A stretch of DNA of 64,000 nucleotides, taken from contig NZ_CP034157.1 of assembly GCF_003860565.1 (NCBI RefSeq), forward strand, positions 1,426,001-1,490,000, written 5' to 3'. Origin of the DNA: Cloacibacterium normanense. Its GTDB lineage: Bacteria > Bacteroidota > Bacteroidia > Flavobacteriales > Weeksellaceae. Every line of letters begins with the position of its first letter. The first letter of the stretch is position 1. The notes beneath the pieces were generated by a model. It was not told the DNA's origin. It saw nothing but the letters and a program-made list of their open reading frames with translations, and ran no database searches. The translations under genes were made by a program, and so were the position numbers. Shown piece after piece: positions 8,937-18,271 of the stretch.

Positions 8937-10436
8937 ATGAAAAATTTCTTAAAATTAACCATATTTCTGGTTGCATTATTTAGTTTATTTTCTTGTAGAG
9001 AAGATTTAATTTCTAAGACTAAAACAGCCACACTAAGAGGTGTAGTAACGGCAAAAGAATCAGGAACTCCGCTTTCTAATGTTAGAATCACCACTTCTCC
9101 CATTACAGAAGCAGTGACAACGGATGCTAGTGGAACCTTTGAAATTAAAGATATTCCACTTGGAGATTATTCATTAAAAGCAGAAGCTGATGGTTACGTT
9201 ACAAAAGCAATGGGGATTTCTATAAAAACTGAAGGGCAAATATCTTCTGTGGCAATAGAATTATTAGATGACAAAACCCTCAATTCATCACCTGCTATTC
9301 CTGATTTAATTACTCCTGCTAATAATACGGTAGATCAACCTTTAAGTATTAACTTTTCATGGAACTGCTCAGATCCTGACACCAAAGATATTTTGAAATA
9401 CACACTTATTTTAAAGAATAGCAGCAATACAGATGTAATTGAAATCAATGATATTAAAGAAAAAAATTACGAAGTTAAAAATCTAAAATATGGAACCACA
9501 TATTTTTGGCAAGTTATTGTAAATGATGGAGTAAACACCCCTGTTTATAGCGTTAGTAATAAATTCACCACCTCTAATTCTCCTTTAAATAGGCTTCATT
9601 ATGTACAAAATAACAACGGAAAACTCACTTTAGTTTCTAATAACTTAGAAAACAACAATCTTTTTACTTTAAAAGAAAATGCGTGGAGGCCAAGAAAAAA
9701 CAATAGCGCTAACTTAATCGCTTATCTCAAATCCGTTGCAGGAGATATCCATATATTTACAAGCAAACTAGATGGTTCTGCAGAATTTCAAGTAACTAAA
9801 ATTCCTATAGGAGGATTTAATTCTAAAGAATTAGACTACTCTTGGAACCAAGGTGGAACACAATTAATCTATGGCAGTTTTGACAAATTGTATAAAATAA
9901 ATAAGGATGGAACGGGAACCACTTTAATTTACACAGCGCCTGTAGGAGAATTCATTACTGAATGTGATTGGAGTTACGACGAGGCTAAAATTGCAGTTAA
10001 AACCAACAATATTAATGGCTACAATTCTAATATTAGAATCTTAGATATGGTAGGAAATGTGTTGACAACCATAGTTAATAATAGTATAGGTGCAGTAGGC
10101 GGAATAAACTTTTCGGTAGATGGAAAAAAATTCATTTTCTGTCAAGATGTTTCTAATTATCAAGATTCCAGTTATAGGCAACTAGACACTAGAATTTTCT
10201 TATATGAATTTACTACATCTACCCTTACAGATTTGTCTGATTTAAGTAAAAAAACATTAGGAACCAATGATTTAGACCCTAGATTCTCTCCTAATAATGC
10301 AGAAATAATCTTCACCAACACTTCTAATGATGGTATTTCACCAAAAAATATACAAAAAATATCACTAGACTTGTCTCTTCAGAATTTACAAAGAACTACA
10401 TTGTTTACTAATGCAGAAATGCCAGACTGGCAATAA
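8937..10436 (+). CDS. Curli-cluster lipoprotein with carboxypeptidase-regulatory-like, FN3-like and beta-propeller domains
   Basis: Predicted lipoprotein of 499 residues with an LFSC lipobox near residue 20. In order: a carboxypeptidase-regulatory-like beta-sandwich (about 30-110, RGVVTAKESGTPLSNVRITT and GTFEIKDIPLGDYSLKAEADGY), an Ig/FN3-like domain (about 125-215, ISFSW-type strands and TYFWQVIVNDG), then TolB/PD40-like propeller repeats (about 225-499: YSWNQGGTQLIYGS, CDWSYDEAKIAVKT, PRFSPNNAEIIFTN). It starts 5 bases after csgG and ends the operon at a terminator. It is not a canonical Csg protein; a surface or fibre-anchoring role is inferred from context only. Confidence 0.8.
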   Translation: MKNFLKLTIFLVALFSLFSCREDLISKTKTATLRGVVTAKESGTPLSNVRITTSPITEAVTTDASGTFEIKDIPLGDYSLKAEADGYVTKAMGISIKTEGQISSVAIELLDDKTLNSSPAIPDLITPANNTVDQPLSINFSWNCSDPDTKDILKYTLILKNSSNTDVIEINDIKEKNYEVKNLKYGTTYFWQVIVNDGVNTPVYSVSNKFTTSNSPLNRLHYVQNNNGKLTLVSNNLENNNLFTLKENAWRPRKNNSANLIAYLKSVAGDIHIFTSKLDGSAEFQVTKIPIGGFNSKELDYSWNQGGTQLIYGSFDKLYKINKDGTGTTLIYTAPVGEFITECDWSYDEAKIAVKTNNINGYNSNIRILDMVGNVLTTIVNNSIGAVGGINFSVDGKKFIFCQDVSNYQDSSYRQLDTRIFLYEFTTSTLTDLSDLSKKTLGTNDLDPRFSPNNAEIIFTNTSNDGISPKNIQKISLDLSLQNLQRTTLFTNAEMPDWQ

Positions 10437-10443
10437 ACTCAAT

Positions 10444-10482
10444 AAAAAAAGCCTTTCTATCATGTGACAGAAAGGCTTTTAT
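10444..10482 (+). terminator. Terminator at the end of the curli operon
   Basis: An 8-bp stem (10451-10458 with 10469-10476) flanked by A-run and T-run can act in both directions. It separates the curli operon from the convergent regulator. Confidence 0.75.
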
Positions 10483-10501
10483 ATATAGAGTGAGTGTGTT
10501 T

Positions 10502-11149
10502 CTAAATCATATTATTCTGCATTGCAAATCTTACAATACCAATTGAATTTTTCACATTAAATTTCTGAATAATTTTTTTTCGATGTGTTTCTACAGTATT
10601 TATACTTATGAATAACTCTTCTGCAATTTCTTTACTATTATAACCTTCACAAATAAGTCTCATAACATCTTTTTCTCTAATTGTTAGTAAACCTTGAACC
10701 ATTTTTACCGAATTTTTACATGGGCTATTATCAAAATATTCTGAAAAAAAACGCTCTCTTATTTTTACATCTAAATATATTTTACCACTCACCACAGAAT
10801 CTATAGAATTAAGAAGTTCCCCGTTATGAGATTTTTTTTCTAAAAAACCATGTACCCCACTTTTATAGAGTCTTCTAATCTCTTTAATATCTAAACCATC
10901 ATTTAGAACAATAATTTTAAGATTTTTAAATTCATTTTTAATTTGTTCTATCAAAAAGTGAGAATTAGGACTCATCATACTAATGCCAAATAAAATAATG
11001 TCAGCATTTACTCCATAAAGACATTCTAGTAAAGAACCTTCATCACTATGAGAACCTACAACACTATAATTTGGCTGTGAATTAATAAAAAACTGCAAGG
11101 CTTCATTAAAAAGCTGTTGTTCTTCAAAAAGAAAAATACGAGTCATCAT
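10502..11149 (-). CDS. LuxR-type regulator with degenerate receiver (CsgD-like)
   Basis: Two-domain regulator of 215 residues. The C-terminal part (about 150-207) is a clear LuxR/GerE helix-turn-helix (LTIREKDVMRLICEGYNSKEIAEELFISINTVETHRKK). The N-terminal part has the receiver fold, but the phospho-acceptor position is Gly55 (ADIILFGISM), the acidic pair is Glu9-Glu10, and the switch Ser/Thr is Asn83; only the conserved Lys near 105 remains. It should not be phosphorylated in the ordinary way. E. coli CsgD also has a non-canonical receiver, and this gene lies convergent to the curli operon, so control of curli genes is a reasonable inference. The start could also be the second Met. Confidence 0.85.
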   Translation of the reverse strand: MMTRIFLFEEQQLFNEALQFFINSQPNYSVVGSHSDEGSLLECLYGVNADIILFGISMMSPNSHFLIEQIKNEFKNLKIIVLNDGLDIKEIRRLYKSGVHGFLEKKSHNGELLNSIDSVVSGKIYLDVKIRERFFSEYFDNSPCKNSVKMVQGLLTIREKDVMRLICEGYNSKEIAEELFISINTVETHRKKIIQKFNVKNSIGIVRFAMQNNMI

Positions 11150-11169
11150 TTTGTGTTTTTATGTTTGGT

Positions 11170-11177
11170 CAAATTTA
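11170..11177 (-). promoter_or_regulatory. -7 box of the CsgD-like regulator
   Basis: TAAATTTG on the minus strand, about 20 bases ahead of the start codon, fits the TAnnTTTG consensus. No -33 TTTG is found at the ideal distance. Confidence 0.45.
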
Positions 11178-11310
11178 TATTTAAATAACCAACAAAAAAA
11201 ATGAAAACCCTCACAAAATCTTAAAATCATACAAAATACGTATACAAATTTAACATTTCATTAAGATTACTGCTTTATTTTTTTTGTTCAAAAAAACACT
11301 TTTTCTAATT

Positions 11311-11337
11311 AAAAAACCGAGACAAAATCTCGGCTTT
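11311..11337 (-). terminator. dnaE terminator
   Basis: Immediately after the dnaE stop, the minus strand forms a hairpin (CCGAGA stem around a TTTTG loop) followed by six T. Confidence 0.75.
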
Positions 11338-11340
11338 ATG

Positions 11341-14300
11341 TTAGTTTAAATAAATTTCAAATTTTCCAAATTCATGAATTTTTTCAAGCAATTGATTATT
11401 AATATTAATCGTTTGATGCAAGGCTCTCGCTTCTACAAAAGTATTGTCTAAAGGATTCTGGAGAAAAACATTCAATTTATGTTCTCCTTTTTCTGCCAAC
11501 AATTGTGTTTTGAAAAATTCTATATCTGTTTTATTCAGTTCATTTACAGGAATAATCAGCGACAAGGATTTAGCATACTTTTCGAAAGCATCTTTCAAAT
11601 CCATAATATCTGTAACATTGGTAAAAACTCTGCCTTCACTTCCTTGTGTAAATTTCATTTTTACGATGACAAATCGGTCTTTGGCAATTTTTTCACGCAA
11701 CTTCATATAATCTCTATCACCTAATCTGAAACTGTAACTTCCCGTGTAATCTTCTAAGGTCAAGAAACATATTTTTTCACCAGAATTTTTCCCATCTCTC
11801 AAAATCATTTCGGTAATCAATCCAGAAACCGTGTATTCTCTAGCATTATCAAACATTTTTTGTCTTTCTTTCCAATCTTTTGGCGCTTCAAAAAGACTTC
11901 CTGCAGGAAATAATTGTTCTTTGAACGCATCAATTTCGTCTAAATTCAAGAAATTGAAGTTTCCTTTTGGTTCAGCTTTTTTAGCAGAAGATTCTTCTAC
12001 CAATTCTTCATCTTCTGAAACATCTAAACTTATATCAATGCTTTCATCATCGTCTGATTCCTCATCTAAAATTTTGGCTGACAAGTCATTTGGAGCAATT
12101 TCATCTTTTTTATTGTCTTCTAAAACGAAATTTTTAGAAAATTCTCCATTGATAAACTTATACTGGAATTTATATTCATCTAAAGGATGCGCCGAAAGAT
12201 AGAAACCGATGATTTCTTTCTCACGATTGAGTTTATGCATATTTTGCCATTCTGCACAAGGTAAAAGTTTCGGTCTTTCAATCTGAACCTCATCTGCAAA
12301 ATCAGCAAAAAGTGAATTCTCCACCGAGTTTTTATTATCTTGAAACGATTGTCCGTAACGCAAAAGCTTTTCAATATTGGTTCTACCAACATTATCCACA
12401 TCGAAATATTGCGCTCTATGATAAGAATCTAATTCGTCAAAAGCACCTGCAATCACCAAACTTTCCACCACTCTTTTATTAACTTGCGAAGAAGGCATTC
12501 TTTCAAAAAAGTCATAAATATCTTTGAATCTTCCGTTTTGTCTTTCTAAATATATGGCTTCAGAAGGGGCTTCTCCCATTCCTTTAATCGCTCCCAAACC
12601 AAATCTGATTTGTCCTTTTTCGTTCACCGCAAATTGGAACTGAGATTCATTAACATCTGGCCCTAAAACATCTACCCCAATCGTTCTACAATCTTCCATA
12701 AAAAGTGTAATTTGCTTAGTATTGTTAATGTTATTACTCATCACACTCGCCATATATTCCGCAGGATAATTAGCTTTGAGATAAGCAGTGTGGTACGCAA
12801 TTAAGGCATAACAAGTGGAGTGAGACTTGTTAAACGCATATTCTGCAAACGCTTCCCAGTCTTTCCAAATTTTATTGAGTTTTTCTTCGTTAAGATTATT
12901 CTTTTTTCCACCTTCTATAAATTTCGGGTACATTTTATCCAGAACATCTTTCTGTTTTTTACCCATTGCTTTTCTTAGCGTATCAGCTTCACCTTTGGTG
13001 AAATTCGCCAATTTCTGAGAAAGCAACATTACCTGCTCTTGATAAACCGTGATTCCGTAGGTTTCTTTTAGATATTCTTCGGTTTCTGGTAAGTCGTAAA
13101 CAATTTCTTCCAAACCGTGTTTTCTGTTGATGAAATTTGGGATGTATTTAATCGGTCCAGGTCTGTACAAAGCGTTCATCGCAATTAAATCCGCAAAAAC
13201 CGTAGGTTTCAGTTCGCGCATGTATTTTTGCATTCCCGCACTTTCATACTGGAAAATCCCAATCGTTCTCCCTTCTTTGAAAAGTTCGTAGGTTTTTTTA
13301 TCATCCAACGGAATTTCATCCGTATTGATTTCAATTCCGTGACGTTGTTTAATAAGTTTTATTGCATCTTTAATGATGGTTAAAGTCCTTAAACCTAAAA
13401 AGTCCATTTTCAACAAACCAGCACTTTCTGCCACCGAGTTATCAAACTGAGAAACCAAAATTCCTGCATCTTTTGCAGCAATAGAAATCGGAACTAAATT
13501 TGAAATATCTTCTGGCGTAATAATCACTCCACAAGCATGAATTCCAGTATTTCTGATGCAACCTTCCATTTTCTGTGCCGAAGCCAAAACTTGATGACGA
13601 GAATCATTCGGATTCGCTAAAATCGCCTTCATTTCTTCGGCCAAAGGTTTATCTTCTGGTTTTAATTTTTCTGGTTTATTGAGTGCTTTTGCAATATTCA
13701 TTCCCGGAGTTTCAGGAATTAATTTCGCAATCGCATTCGTATCAGGAATCGAAACATCCAGAACTCTTCCTGCATCTTTAATCGCTGATTTCCCTCCCAA
13801 AACCGAGTAAGTAATAATCTGCGCCACGTTCATTTGTCCATACTTTTCAATTACCCATTTGATAATAGCATCTCTACCTTCATCATCAAAATCGATATCA
13901 ATATCGGGCATTGAAATACGCTCTGGATTCAAGAAACGCTCAAAAAGTAAATCATATTTAATCGGATCTACATTGGTAATTCCTATGCAATACGCAACTG
14001 CAGAACCTGCTGCAGAACCTCGACCAGGACCAACTGAAACGCCCATTTTTCGGGCTTCATTACAGAAATCCTGAACAATCAAGAAATAACCTGGATAACC
14101 TGTATTTGCAATTACTTCTAGCTCAAAATCTAATCTTTCTCGAATTTCATCGGTAATTTCTTCGTATTTTTTCTTTGCACCTTCATAAGTCAGATGTCTT
14201 AAATAAGCATTTTCGCCACGTTTTCCCCCGTCTTTTTCGTCTTCTTCACTTTGAAACTCTTCGGGAATATCAAATTTCGGAAGCAAAACGTCTCTTTTTA

Positions 14301-15945
14301 AAGTATAAGGTTCAAATTTTTGTAAAAAGTCTTTGTATGCTTCAAAAGCATCAGGAAACTGACGAAAAGTTTGTTTCAATTCTTCTGCATTTTGCACAAA
14401 ATAATGGTCATTCGCTAAACCTTTTCGTTTCCCAAAACCTTTACCAATAGGCGTAGAAACTCTTTCTCCGTCTTTGATACAAGTAATAATATCCTGAATT
14501 TTAGCATCTTCTTTTTTGGTATAAAAAGTTTCATTCTGTGCTAAAATTTTTACATCATGTTTATCGGCTAGTTCTAATAAAACTTCGTTTAAGTGCTCTT
14601 CTTCTTCTATGTCATGATTCTGAATTTGCACATAGAAATCTTCTCCAAACTGCTCTTTCCACCAAAGAAAAACTTCCTCTCCTTTTTGTTCCCCGAAATT
14701 TAAAATCGCATTTGGAACATCTCCGTAAATCCCTGCTGTAACAGCGATAAGATTTTCTTTATATTCGGCAATTTGTTTCTTAGAAATCCTTGGTACACCA
14801 GCATAATAACCGTTGGTATAACCTAAACTCGATAGTTTTGCTAGATTTTTATATCCTTGAAAATTTTTCGCCAAAAGAACCATGTTTGTTCTTCTGTCTG
14901 GATCATCTTTGGTAAATTGTTTTTGCTCTGGTCTTTCTGAAATATAAAATTCACATCCCAAAACTGGAACCAAAGGTGTTTTAGTAAACACTTCACCTTT
15001 TTCTTCGGCTTCTACTTTCTTTTTTTTGAGGTCGCCGTTGTATTTTTCGACTTCGGAAACAAACTTAAAAGCACCCATCAAATTCCCTAAATCTACCATT
15101 CCAACTGCCTTAAAATCGTTTTCGGAAGCTACTTTTATCAGTTCATTAAAATGTGAAGTTGCTGCAAGAGTGGAATAAATGGTGTGATTATGAAAATGGA
15201 AATAATCGCCAATTTCCACTTCTTTGGTATCTCCAAAATCAACAGTAGATTTCTTTTTCTTAGAATCTGCAACTTGTCTTCTGATGACAATATCAAACGG
15301 TTTAATTGGCTCACTCCAAATTTTCTGAAATTGCTGAAACTGAGCATCAGTCCATAGCATTTTCTCTGCAGGAATAATGCGTTGTCTCGCCATTTCGAAG
15401 AAAATCTGCGCCGTCGCATTTACGTCTGCCGCAGCATTGTGCGCTTCATCAAATTGGTAACCGTATAATTTTTCGAAAAGTTCACCTAATTTTGGAGATT
15501 TGAACCTTCCTCCTCTTCCTCCTGGCAAAGCACAGAAATCGGTTCCCAATTCCATGGTATCAGCCTTTGGAATTTCTTGAAGATTATTTTCGATTTCTTT
15601 TCTAAAAAATTCTGCACCTACAATTTTATAATCAAAATCAATGTTGTGACCAACACCAACTTTTGTTTTCTCTAATGCTTTTTTAAATTCTTCTAAAACC
15701 CATGCCAAATCCTTTCCTTCTTCTTTGGCCATTTTGGTAGAAATACCGTGAATTCTGGTCGCGTTAAAAGGAATATCATACCCTTCAGGTTTAATGATAT
15801 AATCCTGATTTTCAATTAATTTACCTTCATCATCATGCAATTGCCACGCAATCTGAACCATTCTAGGCCAATTATCTGAATCTGAGATGGGTGCGTTAAA
15901 ATTTTGGGGTAAACCAGTAGTTTCCGTATCAAAAATCAAGTACAT
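11341..15945 (-). CDS. dnaE: DNA polymerase III subunit alpha with N-terminal proofreading exonuclease
   Basis: Replicative polymerase of 1534 residues. Residues 1-190 form a DnaQ-like DEDDh 3'-5' exonuclease with D6 and E8 (FDTETTGL), D103, H169 and D174. A PHP domain follows (HFHNHTIYS, about 250-450), but its usual TDHGN motif reads VDLGN, so a metal-binding His is gone. The polymerase core has the catalytic MPDIDIDF motif at 679-686 and GPGRGSAAGS before it. The C-terminus carries the tandem HhH and OB-type domains (VSGLITEMILRDGK). The fused exonuclease makes a separate proofreading subunit unnecessary. It is transcribed alone, from a -7 box at 15963-15970 to a terminator. Confidence 0.97.
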   Translation of the reverse strand: MYLIFDTETTGLPQNFNAPISDSDNWPRMVQIAWQLHDDEGKLIENQDYIIKPEGYDIPFNATRIHGISTKMAKEEGKDLAWVLEEFKKALEKTKVGVGHNIDFDYKIVGAEFFRKEIENNLQEIPKADTMELGTDFCALPGGRGGRFKSPKLGELFEKLYGYQFDEAHNAAADVNATAQIFFEMARQRIIPAEKMLWTDAQFQQFQKIWSEPIKPFDIVIRRQVADSKKKKSTVDFGDTKEVEIGDYFHFHNHTIYSTLAATSHFNELIKVASENDFKAVGMVDLGNLMGAFKFVSEVEKYNGDLKKKKVEAEEKGEVFTKTPLVPVLGCEFYISERPEQKQFTKDDPDRRTNMVLLAKNFQGYKNLAKLSSLGYTNGYYAGVPRISKKQIAEYKENLIAVTAGIYGDVPNAILNFGEQKGEEVFLWWKEQFGEDFYVQIQNHDIEEEEHLNEVLLELADKHDVKILAQNETFYTKKEDAKIQDIITCIKDGERVSTPIGKGFGKRKGLANDHYFVQNAEELKQTFRQFPDAFEAYKDFLQKFEPYTLKRDVLLPKFDIPEEFQSEEDEKDGGKRGENAYLRHLTYEGAKKKYEEITDEIRERLDFELEVIANTGYPGYFLIVQDFCNEARKMGVSVGPGRGSAAGSAVAYCIGITNVDPIKYDLLFERFLNPERISMPDIDIDFDDEGRDAIIKWVIEKYGQMNVAQIITYSVLGGKSAIKDAGRVLDVSIPDTNAIAKLIPETPGMNIAKALNKPEKLKPEDKPLAEEMKAILANPNDSRHQVLASAQKMEGCIRNTGIHACGVIITPEDISNLVPISIAAKDAGILVSQFDNSVAESAGLLKMDFLGLRTLTIIKDAIKLIKQRHGIEINTDEIPLDDKKTYELFKEGRTIGIFQYESAGMQKYMRELKPTVFADLIAMNALYRPGPIKYIPNFINRKHGLEEIVYDLPETEEYLKETYGITVYQEQVMLLSQKLANFTKGEADTLRKAMGKKQKDVLDKMYPKFIEGGKKNNLNEEKLNKIWKDWEAFAEYAFNKSHSTCYALIAYHTAYLKANYPAEYMASVMSNNINNTKQITLFMEDCRTIGVDVLGPDVNESQFQFAVNEKGQIRFGLGAIKGMGEAPSEAIYLERQNGRFKDIYDFFERMPSSQVNKRVVESLVIAGAFDELDSYHRAQYFDVDNVGRTNIEKLLRYGQSFQDNKNSVENSLFADFADEVQIERPKLLPCAEWQNMHKLNREKEIIGFYLSAHPLDEYKFQYKFINGEFSKNFVLEDNKKDEIAPNDLSAKILDEESDDDESIDISLDVSEDEELVEESSAKKAEPKGNFNFLNLDEIDAFKEQLFPAGSLFEAPKDWKERQKMFDNAREYTVSGLITEMILRDGKNSGEKICFLTLEDYTGSYSFRLGDRDYMKLREKIAKDRFVIVKMKFTQGSEGRVFTNVTDIMDLKDAFEKYAKSLSLIIPVNELNKTDIEFFKTQLLAEKGEHKLNVFLQNPLDNTFVEARALHQTININNQLLEKIHEFGKFEIYLN

Positions 15946-15962
15946 TCTTTAGAAAATTTGTT

Positions 15963-15970
15963 CAAATTTA
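15963..15970 (-). promoter_or_regulatory. -7 box of dnaE
   Basis: TAAATTTG on the minus strand, 17 bases ahead of the dnaE start codon, fits the Bacteroidota consensus. Confidence 0.5.
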
Positions 15971-16045
15971 ATCGAAAAAAAATTAAAAAAAATATATTTA
16001 TTTATAATTTCTATTGACTAACAAAATTAGAGTCTTAACAATTTA

Positions 16046-16053
16046 TATCTTTG
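16046..16053 (+). promoter_or_regulatory. -7 box of the subtilase gene
   Basis: TATCTTTG lies 18 bases before the ATG at 16072 and overlaps the alternative TTG start at 16051, which rules that start out. Confidence 0.6.
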
Positions 16054-16071
16054 CAAAAACTACGAATTATT

Positions 16072-18171
16072 ATGAAAAAAAATATATTTATTTTAACTTG
16101 TCTTTTCCTAATCAGCAATTATTACGGACAAAACACAAGATTAAATTCTATTTTAGCTAAGGATAGAATAGAAAATAATAATAGGCTTTCCTCTTTTCTA
16201 AAAAATTCTTCTCAAAAATTTTCAAAGAGTCAATTAAAAGAAATTATTTCCACTCATGCTGGATTTGCAGGCAACATTCCTCTTTTTTGGGAATCTGAAG
16301 ATATGCGTGCCAATAAAAGCGCCAATATTCTTTCCCTACAAAATGGAACCCTCACTGGTTTAAATAATATTTCGATCAATGGTAGCGGTCAGAAAATTCT
16401 AGTTATGGATGGAGGCAGAGTTTTCGAAAAACATAACGAATTTGGAGGACCAACTAATGGAGGAAACAGAATCTTTGATCAAGAAAATGGAGAAATAGCC
16501 TATGCAAGTCACGCAACAAACGTTGCTGGAATCATTGGAGCAATTGGGATAGGAGATCTTTCTAATCCATATGGAACTTCTGGAGCAAAAGGCGTACTAA
16601 CTAATGTAATGATTGACAGCTATAGCTTTAACAATACTACAAAAGGAAACAATTATCAAAAACTTGCTGCTTCAAATGCTAATATCTCCAATCATTCTTA
16701 TGGTGTAAATGTAGGATGGAACTATGTGTCCACTCCATTTTCTATTTACACTACTAAAGGCTTTTATTGGGTTGCTAATTATGAATTAAATACTGAAGAT
16801 ACATATTCTGGAGCTTACAGTTTGAGAGATAAAAGTTTTGATGAAATTGTTTATACAAATCCCAATCAAATCGTCATCAAATCTGCTGGAAATTATTATG
16901 GGACCCATCCTAGCCAAAATACTTTTCTTCCAAAATTTAAATATGATAATTTATCCAATACTTATGTTCCATTTGACGCAGCAGATGTAATTCCCGCCGC
17001 AAATTGTAGCCAAGGGTACAACTGTATAGGTGAAGGATCTTTAGCAAAAAATATTATAGTCGTTGGTGCAACTAACCAATTAACCACTGCTGATTACCAA
17101 TATACCACTTCCAATGATGTAGCCAAAGCAAGCTACAGTAGTGCAGGACCTAGAAAAGATGGAGCGATAAAACCTGACATTTCAGCAGTAGGAAGCACTA
17201 TGGCACTTGCAAGTTACTCAAACGCAACCACTTATAACACTTATGGATTAGGCGGAAACGGAACATCATATTCCGCGCCAATAGTTACTGGAATTGCTGG
17301 AGCTTTAACAGAGGTAAATAGAATGTTATACAACAATAACAGCTTCATTTTTAAAGCAGATGAAATGAAAGCTTTATTAACCCATACTGCAAATGAAGCA
17401 GGAAATCCTGGACCTGATGTATGGTATGGTTGGGGATTTGCGGATGCCACAAAAGCAGCTCAACTTCTTATAGACAAAAAAGACAATAAAGCATTTTTTG
17501 AAAGAAATGTATTAAACTCTGGGGCTAAATTTACTAAAACAGTAACTGCTAAATCTGGAGAGCCATTAAAAGCAACAATATCATGGATAGACCCAGCTGC
17601 AACTCCTTTTTCTACAGATTACGAACTTCAAAATAATCATTCTTCTATGATTATTAACGACTTTGACCTGAGAATTATAGATACAGTAACCAATACTATT
17701 TATTATCCTTGGAAATTAGATATTAGCAATCCTATGGCACCTGCTACCCAAGGTGATAACACTGTTGATAATGTAGAACAAATTATTATTCCAACTCCAA
17801 TTGCTGGTAGAATGTATAGATTAGAAGTTTCTCAAAAAGGAAATTTAGTAGACAACAACCAAAATATTTCTTCTCAAAATTACGCTATCATCATTACAGG
17901 TTTTGATTCTTCTGCATCTTTACAAACCTCCGAAAATTCAAAAGAGAAATTAGTGACTGTTTATCCTACAAAAACTAAAGATATTGTTAATATACTTATT
18001 CCAAAAGGTGCTAAAACAATTGATATTTTTGACTTATCAGGAAAATCTGTTCTAAAAACAGAAGCAAAAAGTTTCCAAACCATTGATGTAAGCCAATTGC
18101 CAAAAGGTACTTACATTATCAATGTGAAGACCGACAAAAATGTAAGCTCTCACAAGTTTATTAAAGAATAA
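16072..18171 (+). CDS. Secreted S8 (subtilisin-like) serine peptidase with T9SS sorting domain
   Basis: Extracellular protease of 699 residues. A signal peptide (MKKNIFILTCLFLISNYYGQ) precedes an S8 domain with catalytic Asp113 (VMDGG), His147 (SHATNVAGI) and Ser399 (GTSYSAP), and an oxyanion Asn in KSAGNYYG. A beta-rich domain spans about 480-620. The last ~75 residues (TVYPTKTKDIVNI, IDIFDLSGKSVL, LPKGTYIINVKTD, HKFIKE) form a type A sorting domain that directs export through the type IX secretion system. The gene stands alone between its own promoter and a strong terminator. Confidence 0.93.
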   Translation: MKKNIFILTCLFLISNYYGQNTRLNSILAKDRIENNNRLSSFLKNSSQKFSKSQLKEIISTHAGFAGNIPLFWESEDMRANKSANILSLQNGTLTGLNNISINGSGQKILVMDGGRVFEKHNEFGGPTNGGNRIFDQENGEIAYASHATNVAGIIGAIGIGDLSNPYGTSGAKGVLTNVMIDSYSFNNTTKGNNYQKLAASNANISNHSYGVNVGWNYVSTPFSIYTTKGFYWVANYELNTEDTYSGAYSLRDKSFDEIVYTNPNQIVIKSAGNYYGTHPSQNTFLPKFKYDNLSNTYVPFDAADVIPAANCSQGYNCIGEGSLAKNIIVVGATNQLTTADYQYTTSNDVAKASYSSAGPRKDGAIKPDISAVGSTMALASYSNATTYNTYGLGGNGTSYSAPIVTGIAGALTEVNRMLYNNNSFIFKADEMKALLTHTANEAGNPGPDVWYGWGFADATKAAQLLIDKKDNKAFFERNVLNSGAKFTKTVTAKSGEPLKATISWIDPAATPFSTDYELQNNHSSMIINDFDLRIIDTVTNTIYYPWKLDISNPMAPATQGDNTVDNVEQIIIPTPIAGRMYRLEVSQKGNLVDNNQNISSQNYAIIITGFDSSASLQTSENSKEKLVTVYPTKTKDIVNILIPKGAKTIDIFDLSGKSVLKTEAKSFQTIDVSQLPKGTYIINVKTDKNVSSHKFIKE

Positions 18172-18201
18172 TTTTGAGTCATAAAAACTCCTAAATCATT
18201 G

Positions 18202-18236
18202 AAAACGCTAACTTTACGAGTTAGCGTTTTTTATTT
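18202..18236 (+). terminator. Subtilase terminator
   Basis: An 11-bp perfect stem (18202-18212 with 18220-18230) with a 7-base loop ends in a T tract. Confidence 0.85.
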
Positions 18237-18257
18237 TCAATCAAAAGAGAGAATGCT

Positions 18258-18265
18258 TATATTTG
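18258..18265 (+). promoter_or_regulatory. -7 box of the E1 dehydrogenase gene
   Basis: TATATTTG lies only 6 bases before the ATG at 18272, so the transcript would be leaderless or nearly so. It overlaps the alternative TTG start at 18263 and argues against it. Confidence 0.55.
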
Positions 18266-18271
18266 TTTTCT

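Noticed and set aside
11444-15419. Several 60-120 codon frames opposite or inside dnaE
   Set aside because: All are shadow frames of a well-supported 1534-residue gene.
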